Shown here: positions 17,323 to 26,800 of the stretch, piece by piece | Layout of the letters: the number at the start of each line of letters is the position of its first letter | Numbering within the stretch: position 1 is the first letter of the stretch | From: an uncultured Mucilaginibacter sp. | Lineage (GTDB): Bacteria; Bacteroidota; Bacteroidia; Sphingobacteriales; Sphingobacteriaceae | Assembly (NCBI GenBank): GCA_913775265.1 | Contig: CAJYJH010000024.1 | Coordinates: forward strand, 1 to 40,679 | Direction: 5' to 3' | DNA length: 40,679 bases | Program-made: the position numbers and the translations under genes | Notes under the pieces: generated by a model | Seen by the model: only the letters and a program-made list of their open reading frames with translations | What the model was told of the DNA's origin: nothing | Databases searched by the model: none

Positions 17323-18957
17323 ATGAAAAACCTTACAAAATATTTTGCGATAACATCATTGATACTGGTCAGCAGTTGTCGCAAACTGGATATTGGTCCA
17401 ACTGATGCCTATTCAGCGTTAAATTTCTGGACAGCCGACGCCAACGTTTACAACGCTTTAAATAACAATTACAGCCTGATGTATAATAGTGGCCTGTACT
17501 TTGGCGCCGAAGGCTTGTCGGACAACGCTTACTCACAAAATAATAATGATCTGATCCAGATTGCCAGTGGTAATGCCAACTCGCTAACCCCCAAATTTGC
17601 CGGTGATTGGGCCTATTATTACAGCACCATCAAATCGTGTAATCAGTTTCTGACTAACGTAGATCAAAATACTACGCTGGGTGCAACCACGCTTAACCGG
17701 CTGAAAGCAGAAGTAAGATTTATACGGGCTTTCGAACATTTCAACCTGACCAAATGGTACGGCGATGTGCCGCTGGTAACTAACGACATTTCTCAGGAAG
17801 AAGCTAAAACAATCAGCAAAACGCCAAAAGCACAAGTAGTGGATTTTGTAATCAGCGAACTTAAGGCTATTGTATCAGCGCTGCCGTCCAAGGACCAGTT
17901 GCCTGCGGGCGAAAATGGTCGTATTACCAAAGGCGCTGCTTTAGCTCTGCAGGCCAGAGTGTTACTATATCAAGGTAACCGAATGGCCGAAGTGGCTACT
18001 GTATGCGAGGATTTAATGAATAATGGTGGTACTAACGGCACCTACTCATTGGTATCAAATTACAGTAACTTATTCAGCAATCCCACCATCAACCGCACCA
18101 ATACCGAAAGTATACTTTCACTCCAATATGTACCTGCAACAACTCGCACCTGGACCGACTTTTGGGATTTTGCACCCAACAGTGTAGGCGGGCGGGTAAA
18201 TTCGCTGGCACCTACGCAAGAACTGGTTGATGACTACATTATGCTTAACGGACGCGGCATTAGCGAAGCTGGTTCGGGCTATGATGAGAATAACCCATAC
18301 ATAAACCGCGACCCGCGTTTAACGGCAACCGTAGTGTATGATCGGTATAACTGGAATAATGGTGGAGGTGTAAACGGCACCAGCAAAATTATTTACATCA
18401 AGCCCGGAAGTGATCCTACACGACCAGGTCCGGACGAATATTCATCAGGCCGGCAAAGCTCTTCGCCAACAGGGTACTATTGGCGCAAGTATTTTGACCC
18501 ATCAGCCTTAGCCAACTTCACCTCGGGTAATAACCTGCATTTGTTCCGCTATGCTGAAATTTTACTGGATTATGCCGAAGCTAAAAACAGTTTGGGACAA
18601 ATGACTGCTACAGTTTGGAACCAGACCATAGGTGCACTACGTACCAGGGCCGGATTTACAGATCAGGGGGCTCTAAGTTATCCTGGAGGTGATGTAACTA
18701 ATATTATCAGGCGCGAACGCCGTGCTGAATTGGCTTTAGAAGGTATTCGGATAGACGACATCCGCCGCTGGCGAATTGCTGAAACCGTGTTAAACAGATA
18801 TGTACATGGAGCCAGATTTTCGGGCGATCCTACTACCGATAACGGTTACATCCGGGTGCAGCTCAGACGCTTCAATCCTAACCGCGATTACTTGTGGGCC
18901 ATCCCAAGCGGTGATCAGAGTTTGAATGCTCAGCTTACTCAAAATCCCGGCTATTAA
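17323..18957 (+). CDS. SusD/RagB-family lipoprotein (mannan locus)
   Basis: The 544-residue product begins with a lipoprotein signal ending LVSSC, giving a lipidated Cys19. The SusD helical repeat region is recognisable from FIRAFEHFNLTKWYGDVPLV near residue 134. C-terminal family blocks are LFRYAEILLDYAEAKN and RRERRAELALEGIRIDDIRR. SusD proteins are surface lids of SusC that capture the glycan. The gene lies 18 bp downstream of its SusC partner and 29 bp upstream of a SusE-like lipoprotein gene. The length is normal for the family and no defects are seen. Confidence 0.95.
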   Translation: MKNLTKYFAITSLILVSSCRKLDIGPTDAYSALNFWTADANVYNALNNNYSLMYNSGLYFGAEGLSDNAYSQNNNDLIQIASGNANSLTPKFAGDWAYYYSTIKSCNQFLTNVDQNTTLGATTLNRLKAEVRFIRAFEHFNLTKWYGDVPLVTNDISQEEAKTISKTPKAQVVDFVISELKAIVSALPSKDQLPAGENGRITKGAALALQARVLLYQGNRMAEVATVCEDLMNNGGTNGTYSLVSNYSNLFSNPTINRTNTESILSLQYVPATTRTWTDFWDFAPNSVGGRVNSLAPTQELVDDYIMLNGRGISEAGSGYDENNPYINRDPRLTATVVYDRYNWNNGGGVNGTSKIIYIKPGSDPTRPGPDEYSSGRQSSSPTGYYWRKYFDPSALANFTSGNNLHLFRYAEILLDYAEAKNSLGQMTATVWNQTIGALRTRAGFTDQGALSYPGGDVTNIIRRERRAELALEGIRIDDIRRWRIAETVLNRYVHGARFSGDPTTDNGYIRVQLRRFNPNRDYLWAIPSGDQSLNAQLTQNPGY

Positions 18958-18986
18958 GCTTCCAATAACCAATTACCAAAACCAAA

Positions 18987-20114
18987 ATGAAAAGATTAAA
19001 CTATATCACCATGATGGCTCTGTTAGCCATGATGACTATTATATCCTGTAAAAAAGATACCCGCTCGCTGGATGATCAGCTTACGGCTGCCGGCACACTG
19101 TCGGCACCGGCCAACGCAACTGCGCTCAGGTTACAGCCTGGCGGTAGCAGTGTTCCTTTTAAATGGAGTGCAGCCAACGCTGCCGACGGCGGTGTGGTGC
19201 TTTACGAAGTAGCATTTGACAAAGCTGACGGCAATTTCAGCACACCTGTATACCGGGTTTTGTCTGACGGTTCGGGCGTACAGGCCCAGGCTACCATTCC
19301 GCAGGATACGTTGAATAAAATTGCATCCTTAGCCGGCATTGCATCATCAAGCACAGGCACACTTAAGTGGACCGTAATGGCATCAAAAGCCACAAACTTA
19401 CAAACCACTGCAAGTACTAACAGTCTGCAAATTACTCGTCCGGCAGGTTTTGCCGTACCGCCAACAACTTTGTTTTTAACAGGTACCGGAACCGAGGCTG
19501 GTGGAACAGACTTGTCTAAAGCTATTGCTTTTAAACAAACAGCTCCGGGTGTATTTGAGCTATACACATCACTACAAGCAGGTAACTATCAGTTTTCAGA
19601 CAAGGCGACGTCGGCTGGTACACGTTATTATGTTGATGGCAGCGGAACCATTCAGCAGGGGAGCCAAACCACTACCGTAGGCAGCACCGTCGGCCCGTAC
19701 CGCATCAGGTTAAACTTTAATGTGGCTACCAGTAATATCGTGAGCATTCAGTCATTAGGTTTATTTATGTCGGCTTATAATACAGAGATAGGCCAGTTGA
19801 GCTATGCAGGTAACAGTACCTGGAGCAATGCCCGCATACCGGTTGAGTTTTACCAGTTTTCGTGGGGGCGCGATGAGCGTTATAAGTTTGCGTTGCACAC
19901 CTCAGCAGGAGTAGAGTATTTCGGAAGCTCTAACGTAAACAACGTTGCACCATCAGGGCAGCCAACCAGTTACTTTAATTTGTTGCCGGTTAGCAATTCT
20001 CAGTGGGATAATACATACAAGTTTGATCCTTCTATCGATAAGCGTAACGCTAAGGTTGATGTCTATTTCAAACCATCGGCCGCTTATACGCACACGGCAA
20101 CAGCGGTAAACTAA
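18987..20114 (+). CDS. SusE-like outer-membrane lipoprotein
   Basis: The 375-residue protein has a lipoprotein signal (MTIISC, Cys21). An N-terminal SusE-type immunoglobulin-like domain covers about residues 35-150, with APANATALRLQPGGSSVPFKW and a GTLKWTVMASK strand. The C-terminal half repeats beta-rich starch-binding-like modules with aromatic residues that could contact sugar, such as FYQFSWGRDERYKF. In characterised loci SusE/SusF proteins sit on the cell surface and bind glycan. The position directly after susD is the standard one. The ligand is inferred from the mannan-degrading neighbours. Confidence 0.85.
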   Translation: MKRLNYITMMALLAMMTIISCKKDTRSLDDQLTAAGTLSAPANATALRLQPGGSSVPFKWSAANAADGGVVLYEVAFDKADGNFSTPVYRVLSDGSGVQAQATIPQDTLNKIASLAGIASSSTGTLKWTVMASKATNLQTTASTNSLQITRPAGFAVPPTTLFLTGTGTEAGGTDLSKAIAFKQTAPGVFELYTSLQAGNYQFSDKATSAGTRYYVDGSGTIQQGSQTTTVGSTVGPYRIRLNFNVATSNIVSIQSLGLFMSAYNTEIGQLSYAGNSTWSNARIPVEFYQFSWGRDERYKFALHTSAGVEYFGSSNVNNVAPSGQPTSYFNLLPVSNSQWDNTYKFDPSIDKRNAKVDVYFKPSAAYTHTATAVN

Positions 20115-20145
20115 TCTGAGTTATTCTATTTACCAATTATAAATA

Positions 20146-20175
20146 CTAACCGGTGCATTTATGTGCATCGGTTAG
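20146..20175 (+). promoter_or_regulatory. Strong hairpin between susE and the first GH76 gene
   Basis: CTAACCG (20146-20152) pairs with CGGTTAG (20169-20175), and the helix continues inward through a G-T pair and TGCA pairings to about 12 bp with a very small loop. No T-run follows. It lies 31 bp after the susE stop and 21 bp before the GH76 start. A role as transcript-processing or differential-stability element is plausible. Confidence 0.55.
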
Positions 20176-20196
20176 CACCTACTTTAAATACTTACA

Positions 20197-21414
20197 ATGA
20201 AAACAAGGCATTACCACTGGATTATTGTGCTTGGTGTATTATTCGCATCCTGTAAAAAATCGGACAATGGTCCGGCTACAGGAGAAAACGGTAATAACGG
20301 CGGCAACACCGGCGGAACGGGCGGTAACCCGGTTACAGAGTCTGTGTACCTTACCAATGCTAAAGCTACACGGGCTTTTATACAAGCCGGGTATGCTACC
20401 CCCTTTGGCAGTTACAGGGTAAACACTACTAATAATACTACCAGTGCTTTCGAGTGGTATATTGCCAGCCACCTGTACGCAGATGCCGCCATGATAGCCA
20501 ACGGAGATGCCAGTTACCAAGAACCCATGAATAACACCTTCGCCTGGCTGACAAAGTTAGAAGACAAAGCCGACCCGAATGGCGGATACTTTGCCTACGC
20601 CAATCTGGATGGGTCGGGAGCTGGAGGCGTAAAATACGTTGATGATAACGCCCTGACCGGCATGGCCTATTTAGATGCTTATAATGTGACCAGCGGAACC
20701 GTTAAAGCAAATTACCTGAGCGCTGCAGAATCATGCGCTAAGTGGCTGATGAAAAGCGGCCAGTGGGATAACACTTACGGCGGCGGTTTTTGGTGGACCA
20801 CGGAAAAAACGGTAAAACCTACCCAGTCCAATGGCTTGGCCATGCAGTTATTTGCACGTTTGTTTAAACTAACCGGTAACACGCAGTATAAAGATTGGGC
20901 TGTGCTGGTAGATAATTGGTTGAATACCCAGATGTACGATAGCACGTCAGGCTTATACATTTGGCAGGTAGAAAAAAATGGGGTAAAAAACGGAGTGAAA
21001 TTTACTTACGATAATGCCATTATGGTAGAGGCACAATTGCTATTTGCCGACGCCATGAACGATAATACTTATAAAACAAAAGCACAGGCACTGGGCAACG
21101 CCATGATCCGTGGGTTATGGGATAAAAGCTATAACGTATTTATTTTTAATACGAACGACCTGCGGGTAAACGGGTGTTACAGCGGCTGGGCTACTCAAGC
21201 TATGATTAAGCTTTACGAGTTAGATAATAATGATAACTGGCTCGTTTACGCCAAAGCAAATGTGGATGCGATTAACGTTATCTTAAAAAATACTGCACTC
21301 AACGGTTACTACCAGTATGCCGGGCTCAATGGGGCCGGTCGCTACACTAATCTCGAAGGGGTAGACCAGGCCTGGATGCAACGTGTGCAGGTAATGCTGT
21401 CTAAATACAGATAA
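20197..21414 (+). CDS. GH76 alpha-1,6-mannanase, surface lipoprotein
   Basis: The 405-residue product has a lipoprotein signal (LFASC, Cys19) followed by a Gly/Asn/Thr-rich linker (about 24-46) that would hold the enzyme off the membrane. The rest is an (alpha/alpha)-barrel. The GH76 catalytic pair of adjacent aspartates is D149-D150 in KYVDDNALTGMAYLDAY. Family blocks GGGFWWTTEK, TQSNGLAMQLFARL and FTYDNAIMVEAQLLF are present. GH76 enzymes cut the alpha-1,6-mannan backbone of fungal cell wall mannan in endo fashion. As a lipoprotein downstream of susCDE it is the likely surface enzyme that makes fragments for SusC. Confidence 0.92.
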   Translation: MKTRHYHWIIVLGVLFASCKKSDNGPATGENGNNGGNTGGTGGNPVTESVYLTNAKATRAFIQAGYATPFGSYRVNTTNNTTSAFEWYIASHLYADAAMIANGDASYQEPMNNTFAWLTKLEDKADPNGGYFAYANLDGSGAGGVKYVDDNALTGMAYLDAYNVTSGTVKANYLSAAESCAKWLMKSGQWDNTYGGGFWWTTEKTVKPTQSNGLAMQLFARLFKLTGNTQYKDWAVLVDNWLNTQMYDSTSGLYIWQVEKNGVKNGVKFTYDNAIMVEAQLLFADAMNDNTYKTKAQALGNAMIRGLWDKSYNVFIFNTNDLRVNGCYSGWATQAMIKLYELDNNDNWLVYAKANVDAINVILKNTALNGYYQYAGLNGAGRYTNLEGVDQAWMQRVQVMLSKYR

Positions 21415-21456
21415 TTGAAACCTGGCAGCTTATACTAAAACTATTATACCTATTAC

Positions 21457-23814
21457 ATGAACAAGATTTTGTTTAAAAAAGCCGCACTTATCTTGGCGCT
21501 ATTTGCCGCCGGCCGTGCTAAAGCACAGGATGTTTTGCAATATGTAGACCCCGGAATAGGCACCGCCCATAGCCGCTGGTTTTTCTATACGCCGGCAGCC
21601 GTACCGGGTGGCATGGCCAAATTGGCGCCATCTACCAATGGCCACTACGGAAACCCTCAGGGTTGGGAAGCTGTGGGTTATGATGTGCGCCATAAATCTA
21701 TCGAAGGCTTTGTTCACTTTCATGAGTGGCAGGTAGGAGGCGTTAGCTTTATGCCTACTACCGGTGCTTTAAAAACCGTACCCGGCGAACTGGAAAAACC
21801 GGGCAGCGGCTACCGTTCGGCTTTTGATCATAAAAACGAAACAGCACAAGCAGGTTATTATAAAGTGAAGCTGGAAGATTATCAGATTACAGCAGAATTG
21901 ACAGCCACTAAGCGGGTAGGTTTTCATCGATACACCTTCCCCAAATCGGCGCAAGCACACATTATTTTAGATATCGGCCACAAGCAGGGTGAGAGCGGCG
22001 AAGTGACGGATGCAGACGTTCATATGATTGATGCTACCCACTTTGCAGGCTACGTAATTACCTATCCTAAGTATGTGGCCAGCTATGATCCGCAAGGCAA
22101 GGTAGCCATGTACTTTTATGGTCAGTTGGCAAAGGCGCCATTGTCAATAACTGCTTTTACCCAGGCAGGTACTACACCCGGAAAAAAAGCAGCTAAGGGA
22201 GTGGGTGCCGGTTTAGCGCTAAACTACAATACGCAATCGGGCGAAAAACTCGAAATTAAAGTAGGCTTAAGTTATACCTCTGTAGCTAACGCAAAAGCTA
22301 ACCTGACTGCTGAAGCCAGTAATCTGAACTTTGAAGGTGCACTCAGGCAGGCACAAAACACCTGGCGGCAGGAACTTGGCAAGCTACAGGTGGAAACGCC
22401 GGTGAAGGCCGATAAAATGAAATTTTATACTGGCTTATATCATGCCTTGTTAGGCCGTGGCCTGGCCAGCGATGTAAACGGAGCTTACCCCAAACATCAA
22501 GGAACGGCGGGTCAGCTTGATGCTCGAGAGAAAAAGTACGGCTTTATCAACACTGATGCTATATGGGGTGGCTATTGGAATTTGACGCAGTTATGGTCGC
22601 TATCTTACCCCGAATGGTATGCCCGTTTTGTGACCACGCAGCTGAGGTTGTGTAAAGACAGAGGATGGTTTGGCGACGGTATAGCTAATAGCGAATATGT
22701 ATCGGGTGTGGGAACTAATTTTGTTGGTTTGGCTATTGCCGGTGCCTACCAGGCAGGTATACGCGATTATGATATACCCGCAGCTTACCAAGCTGTTAAA
22801 AACAACGAGATGGGTTGGAAAAACAGGTTGACAGGATCGGGCAAAATGGACACCAAAGCATTTTTGCAGTATGGCTATGTTCCGCATCTGGATGGTGATG
22901 GGCGTAACTTTGTTACAGATTCTACCGGTTCAAATTTTTCGGCCTCGCATACACTTGAGTATAGCTTTAGCGCCTTTGCTGCGGCGCAAATGGCCAAAGC
23001 ATTGGGTAAAACCAGCGATTATCAGCAGCTTATTAAGTATGCCAACGGCTGGCAGCACTTGTTTAATCCGGCCAATAAATTAATTCAGCCTAAAACTGCG
23101 GAAGGGAAGTTTGTGGACAAGTTCGATCCGTTGCAGCCATGGCGCGGCTTTCAGGAAGGTAATGCTACGCAGTACACTTTTTATGTGCCACAAAACCCAA
23201 AAGCATTAATTAGCGCTGTTGGCGACTCCAGCTTTAATGCCCGACTGGATGGAATATTTGAAGCATCAGCAAAAAATGATTTTGGCGGCGGCAAAACGAT
23301 TGACGCTTTTGCCGGGATTAATGCCTTATACAACCAGGGTAATCAACCTAATTTACATATTGGCTGGCTGTTTAATTATTCGGGTAAGCCTTGGTTAACA
23401 CAAAAATGGATACGCCAGATTTGTAATAACTTTTATGGTACTGAGCCTATACATGGGTATGGCTATGGGCAGGACGAAGATCAGGGCCAGTTAGGTTCAT
23501 GGTATGTTTTGGCTTCATTGGGTTTATTTGATGTAAAAGGGTTCACCGATTTGCGCCCGGTTGTACAGTTTGGCAGTCCGCTGTTCAGCCGTGCTACGCT
23601 GCGTTTGGGCAACAGTAAAACACTACAGATTGAAGCTAAGAATAATACAGCGCAAAATGTTTACGTGCAAAGCCTCACGTTTAACGGGCAGCCTATCAAA
23701 AACTGCTGGATGTACCTGGATCAACTACGGCAGGGTGGTAAACTGGTTTTCGTAATGGGCAGTCAGCCTAACAAAAGCTGGGGAGTAACTAACCCTCCGC
23801 CATCAGTACAATAG
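21457..23814 (+). CDS. GH92 family alpha-mannosidase, periplasmic
   Basis: The 785-residue product carries a signal peptide ending AKAQD (about residue 24). The GH92 N-terminal block is present as QYVDPGIGTAHSRWFFYTP and PGGMAKLAPSTN. The catalytic domain shows FQEGNATQYTF, the block with the general acid glutamate, and GYGQDEDQGQLGSWYV, matching the usual region with the acidic catalytic base residues. GH92 enzymes are calcium-dependent inverting exo-alpha-mannosidases that remove alpha-1,2, -1,3, -1,4 or -1,6 mannose. Here the expected task is trimming side chains from imported mannan fragments. The signal type suggests a periplasmic enzyme. The length is normal for the family. Confidence 0.93.
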   Translation: MNKILFKKAALILALFAAGRAKAQDVLQYVDPGIGTAHSRWFFYTPAAVPGGMAKLAPSTNGHYGNPQGWEAVGYDVRHKSIEGFVHFHEWQVGGVSFMPTTGALKTVPGELEKPGSGYRSAFDHKNETAQAGYYKVKLEDYQITAELTATKRVGFHRYTFPKSAQAHIILDIGHKQGESGEVTDADVHMIDATHFAGYVITYPKYVASYDPQGKVAMYFYGQLAKAPLSITAFTQAGTTPGKKAAKGVGAGLALNYNTQSGEKLEIKVGLSYTSVANAKANLTAEASNLNFEGALRQAQNTWRQELGKLQVETPVKADKMKFYTGLYHALLGRGLASDVNGAYPKHQGTAGQLDAREKKYGFINTDAIWGGYWNLTQLWSLSYPEWYARFVTTQLRLCKDRGWFGDGIANSEYVSGVGTNFVGLAIAGAYQAGIRDYDIPAAYQAVKNNEMGWKNRLTGSGKMDTKAFLQYGYVPHLDGDGRNFVTDSTGSNFSASHTLEYSFSAFAAAQMAKALGKTSDYQQLIKYANGWQHLFNPANKLIQPKTAEGKFVDKFDPLQPWRGFQEGNATQYTFYVPQNPKALISAVGDSSFNARLDGIFEASAKNDFGGGKTIDAFAGINALYNQGNQPNLHIGWLFNYSGKPWLTQKWIRQICNNFYGTEPIHGYGYGQDEDQGQLGSWYVLASLGLFDVKGFTDLRPVVQFGSPLFSRATLRLGNSKTLQIEAKNNTAQNVYVQSLTFNGQPIKNCWMYLDQLRQGGKLVFVMGSQPNKSWGVTNPPPSVQ

Positions 23815-23864
23815 CTTCAAAAGTAAATTTCAAGCATTATCAGATTATCGTTAGCTGCCAAACT

Positions 23865-25067
23865 ATGCTTTATAAAAAACTATTCCTGGTAATATTATTA
23901 GGCGGTGCTATTGCACTGCCTAATAATGTCCAGGCACAAACTCTGGATTTAAAAACTTACCTGCAGCGTGCAGAAACCATGTATAATTTAGTATGGCAGC
24001 GTTACCGGGTGCCTGCCTATGTGGGGTTGTTTAAAGAAAACTATCCCGACAACAAAAAAGACTCATTAAGCTATATGCAAGGCGGCGGCGTTGCCGAAAA
24101 GCAGGTAAGTTTCTTATGGCCTTTTTCGGGCATGTTTTCGGCTACTAATGCGCTGATGCATGTGTCAGACGGCTTTCGTCGTAAATACAGGATTTACCTG
24201 GATACGCTGGTTCGGGGCGTTGAATTATACGCTGATGCTAAACGGCAGCCTTTTGGTTACCAAGCTTACCCTGTACAATTTGAGAAGGCCGACCGCTATT
24301 ATGACGATAATGGGCTGGTAGGGATTGACTATATGGAGTCTTATTTTAATACCCGTAACCCTGAATATCTAACACGCGCCAAGCTGGTTTTTAAATTTAT
24401 TGAAAGCGGCTGGAATAACGATGCGGGTGGTGGAGTGGTATGGCTAGAAGGCCATAAAGACCAAAAGCCTGCATGCACCAATGGTATGGCCACTTTAACA
24501 GCTTTAAAAATTTACCAGGGCTGTAAAGAAAAGGCGTATTTGGAGGCAGGGACGCGTTATTATAACTGGATGTACAAAACGCTTAGAGATAGTAACGGCG
24601 TTATTGCCAACGACATCAAGACCAAAAACAATCAACTTAATCATGTTTACTGGACCTACAATACCGGCTCATTAATTGAGGCTGCAGTCTTACTTTATCA
24701 GTTCACCGGCGATAAAAAATATCTTACGCAGGGTAAGCAATTAGCGGCGGACAGCTATATGCACTTTACAGACGCATCACGTAATCCTAACTTACCTATT
24801 GCTATTGATCTGCCTTGGTTTGTGACAGTGCTGTTTAGGGGGTATGCTGCCCTTTATGAGGTTGATAAAAACTATACCTATCTGAGCGCCATCGAAAAGG
24901 CTTTGAACTACGCATGGGAGCATTCGCGCGACCAATACGGCTTTATTACGCACACCTGGCTACCTGATGCAGAAGGAAAAAAGAAACCAAAGTGGCTACT
25001 CGACGAGGCTTGTATTGCTGAACTATATACCAGGTTGGGTTTGCTGAAAATGAAAAGTGATCGATAA
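23865..25067 (+). CDS. Second GH76-family alpha-mannanase, exported
   Basis: The 400-residue product has a cleavable signal peptide ending VQAQT (about residue 25) and no lipobox cysteine. The GH76 acidic pair is D147-D148 in YYDDNGLVGIDYMESY. Further family features are GGGVVWLEGHKDQKPACTNG and VYWTYNTGSLIEAAVLLY. It is clearly diverged from the upstream GH76. It lacks the lipid anchor and Gly/Asn linker, and the block around the acidic pair differs. It probably acts in the periplasm on shorter alpha-1,6-manno-oligosaccharides after side-chain removal. It lies 50 bp after GH92 and 23 bp before the sugar porter gene. Confidence 0.85.
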   Translation: MLYKKLFLVILLGGAIALPNNVQAQTLDLKTYLQRAETMYNLVWQRYRVPAYVGLFKENYPDNKKDSLSYMQGGGVAEKQVSFLWPFSGMFSATNALMHVSDGFRRKYRIYLDTLVRGVELYADAKRQPFGYQAYPVQFEKADRYYDDNGLVGIDYMESYFNTRNPEYLTRAKLVFKFIESGWNNDAGGGVVWLEGHKDQKPACTNGMATLTALKIYQGCKEKAYLEAGTRYYNWMYKTLRDSNGVIANDIKTKNNQLNHVYWTYNTGSLIEAAVLLYQFTGDKKYLTQGKQLAADSYMHFTDASRNPNLPIAIDLPWFVTVLFRGYAALYEVDKNYTYLSAIEKALNYAWEHSRDQYGFITHTWLPDAEGKKKPKWLLDEACIAELYTRLGLLKMKSDR

Positions 25068-25090
25068 TCTGTCACAAATTATTAGATGAA

Positions 25091-26500
25091 ATGATAATGA
25101 AAAATAAACGTATCAGTTTAACCGCTATAACCATAGTTGCTTCACTTGGCGGGTTTCTATTTGGGTTTGACATGGCCGTTATCTCCGGAGTATTGCCTTT
25201 GGTTAAAAGTCAATTCAGCTTAACGGCAGTGCAGGAAGGTTGGTTTGTATCCTCGGCATTGATAGGCTGTATTTTAGGTGTTGCACTATCCGGAGAATTG
25301 AGTGACCGTTTGGGCCGTCGTAAACCTATGCTACTCTCCGCAACGTTATTTTTGCTCTCCGCTATTGGGTGTGCGTTGATGCCAACGCTGTCTGTAATTG
25401 TGGCGTCAAGATTACTGGGGGGTATCGGTATTGGTATTGCGAGTAATGTGGTGCCACTATATATATCCGAAATTGCCCCTGCCAATATCCGTGGCCGTTT
25501 GGTTACATATTACCAGTTGGCTATCACGCTGGGTATTTTGGTAGCTTATTTAACCAATGCCTTATTGGTAAGTTTTGTAGCATCATCACTTTCTCAAAGT
25601 ATGCTTATTAAAGAAATATGGCGTTCGATGCTTGGCTTGGGGGCTATACCGGCTGTTGCGTTTTTGAGCGGTTTGTTTACCGTGCCCGAAAGCCCGCGCT
25701 GGCTGATGCTGAAAGGTCGTAACCAGGATGCACAACAAATACTGAACGCCATTAACGGACAAGAAGAAAGACATGTGGAAGTTGCTACAAGTGAAACAAC
25801 CTCACAAGGGTCGTACAAAGAATTGTTTGCACCCGGTATGAGGAAAGCATTATTGATTGGCATATTATTGCCCCTGTTTTCTCAGTTTAGTGGTATTAAT
25901 GCCATTGTTTACTACGGGCCAAGTATATTAAGCAGCGCTGGTGTTTCTTTAAGTAATTCATTGATAAGCCAGATCATTTTTGGTGCTGCTAATATGTTGT
26001 TTACCTTATTTGCTATTTGGAAAGTAGACAGCTGGGGACGCAGGCCTCTATACCTGTACGGGACAGCAGGCGCAGCCATTACGCTTGCAGCAACCGGCTA
26101 TTGCTTTTACACTGGCCAAACCACCAGTGTATGGCTACTGGTTTGCGTGCTGGCATTTTTGGCTTTTTTTGCCTTTTCTATAGGTCCACTCAAATTTGTG
26201 ATCGCTTCTGAGATATTTCCAAATGCTATTCGTGGCCGGGCTTTAGCCATCAGTATCATGACCATGTGGATTGCTGATACTATTGTAGGCCAATTAACAC
26301 CTATATTACTTAAAGATTTTGGCAGCGCCGGAACGTTCTGGTTTTTTGCCTTTTTCTGTATAGTGGCATTTGTGGTGGTTTATAAATTATTGCCTGAAAC
26401 TAAAGGCCAGTCGCTCGAGCATATCGAAAATTATTGGAAGGCAAAAGGTTTAAATGTCAGCGAGCAACAGAATTCAGGTGACCATATCACCGTTCACTGA
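25091..26500 (+). CDS. MFS sugar porter (sugar:H+ symporter)
   Basis: The 469-residue inner-membrane protein has 12 predicted hydrophobic segments and the classic sugar-porter signatures. These are GGFLFGFDMAVISGVLP in the first helix, DRLGRRK in the loop between helices 2 and 3, PESPRWLM after helix 6, and PETKGQSLEHIE at the C-terminus. Members of this family import hexoses or pentoses with protons or by facilitated diffusion. As the last gene of the mannan locus it most likely imports mannose or a short oligomer released in the periplasm. The start is either the ATG at 25091 or the one at 25097. No intrinsic terminator was seen in the 286 bp that follow. Confidence 0.93.
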   Translation: MIMKNKRISLTAITIVASLGGFLFGFDMAVISGVLPLVKSQFSLTAVQEGWFVSSALIGCILGVALSGELSDRLGRRKPMLLSATLFLLSAIGCALMPTLSVIVASRLLGGIGIGIASNVVPLYISEIAPANIRGRLVTYYQLAITLGILVAYLTNALLVSFVASSLSQSMLIKEIWRSMLGLGAIPAVAFLSGLFTVPESPRWLMLKGRNQDAQQILNAINGQEERHVEVATSETTSQGSYKELFAPGMRKALLIGILLPLFSQFSGINAIVYYGPSILSSAGVSLSNSLISQIIFGAANMLFTLFAIWKVDSWGRRPLYLYGTAGAAITLAATGYCFYTGQTTSVWLLVCVLAFLAFFAFSIGPLKFVIASEIFPNAIRGRALAISIMTMWIADTIVGQLTPILLKDFGSAGTFWFFAFFCIVAFVVVYKLLPETKGQSLEHIENYWKAKGLNVSEQQNSGDHITVH

Positions 26501-26765
26501 TTAAATTTGTTAAACTGACATGACATTTTTACTACGTATTTCATTGATGCTAGATTAGTTTGGTTTTAACTGAGTTTAGATTACATATTTATATAAATAT
26601 ATAGATACATAACTGAACAAATATTTAATTATGTACTTATGTATATAAAGAAGCGTAATTATTATCGAAGATTTGCATTTATAACATTTGTGTGAAAACG
26701 ATATATATCAACCAAAGCTTCGATCTAAATATCAGATAAAATCAAATTGCAGACTCGTTGATGGT

Positions 26766-26800
26766 GCGAAGCTTGCTAATTACAATTTAGAAAGCTTCGC
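26766..26800 (-). terminator. Stem-loop over the stop codon of the barrel gene
   Basis: GCGAAGCTT (26766-26774) and AAGCTTCGC (26792-26800) form a 9-bp inverted repeat with a 17-base loop. The minus-strand stop codon (26787-26789) lies in the loop. No T-run follows on the minus strand, so it is a weak terminator candidate or an mRNA-end stabiliser. AAAGCTTCG also occurs at about 26715. Confidence 0.4.

Noticed and set aside
26631..26644. ATGTACTTATGTAT as a fourth operator-like site
   Set aside because: It resembles the gntR sites only in a GTACAT-like core and lies between convergent gene ends, where no promoter is expected.
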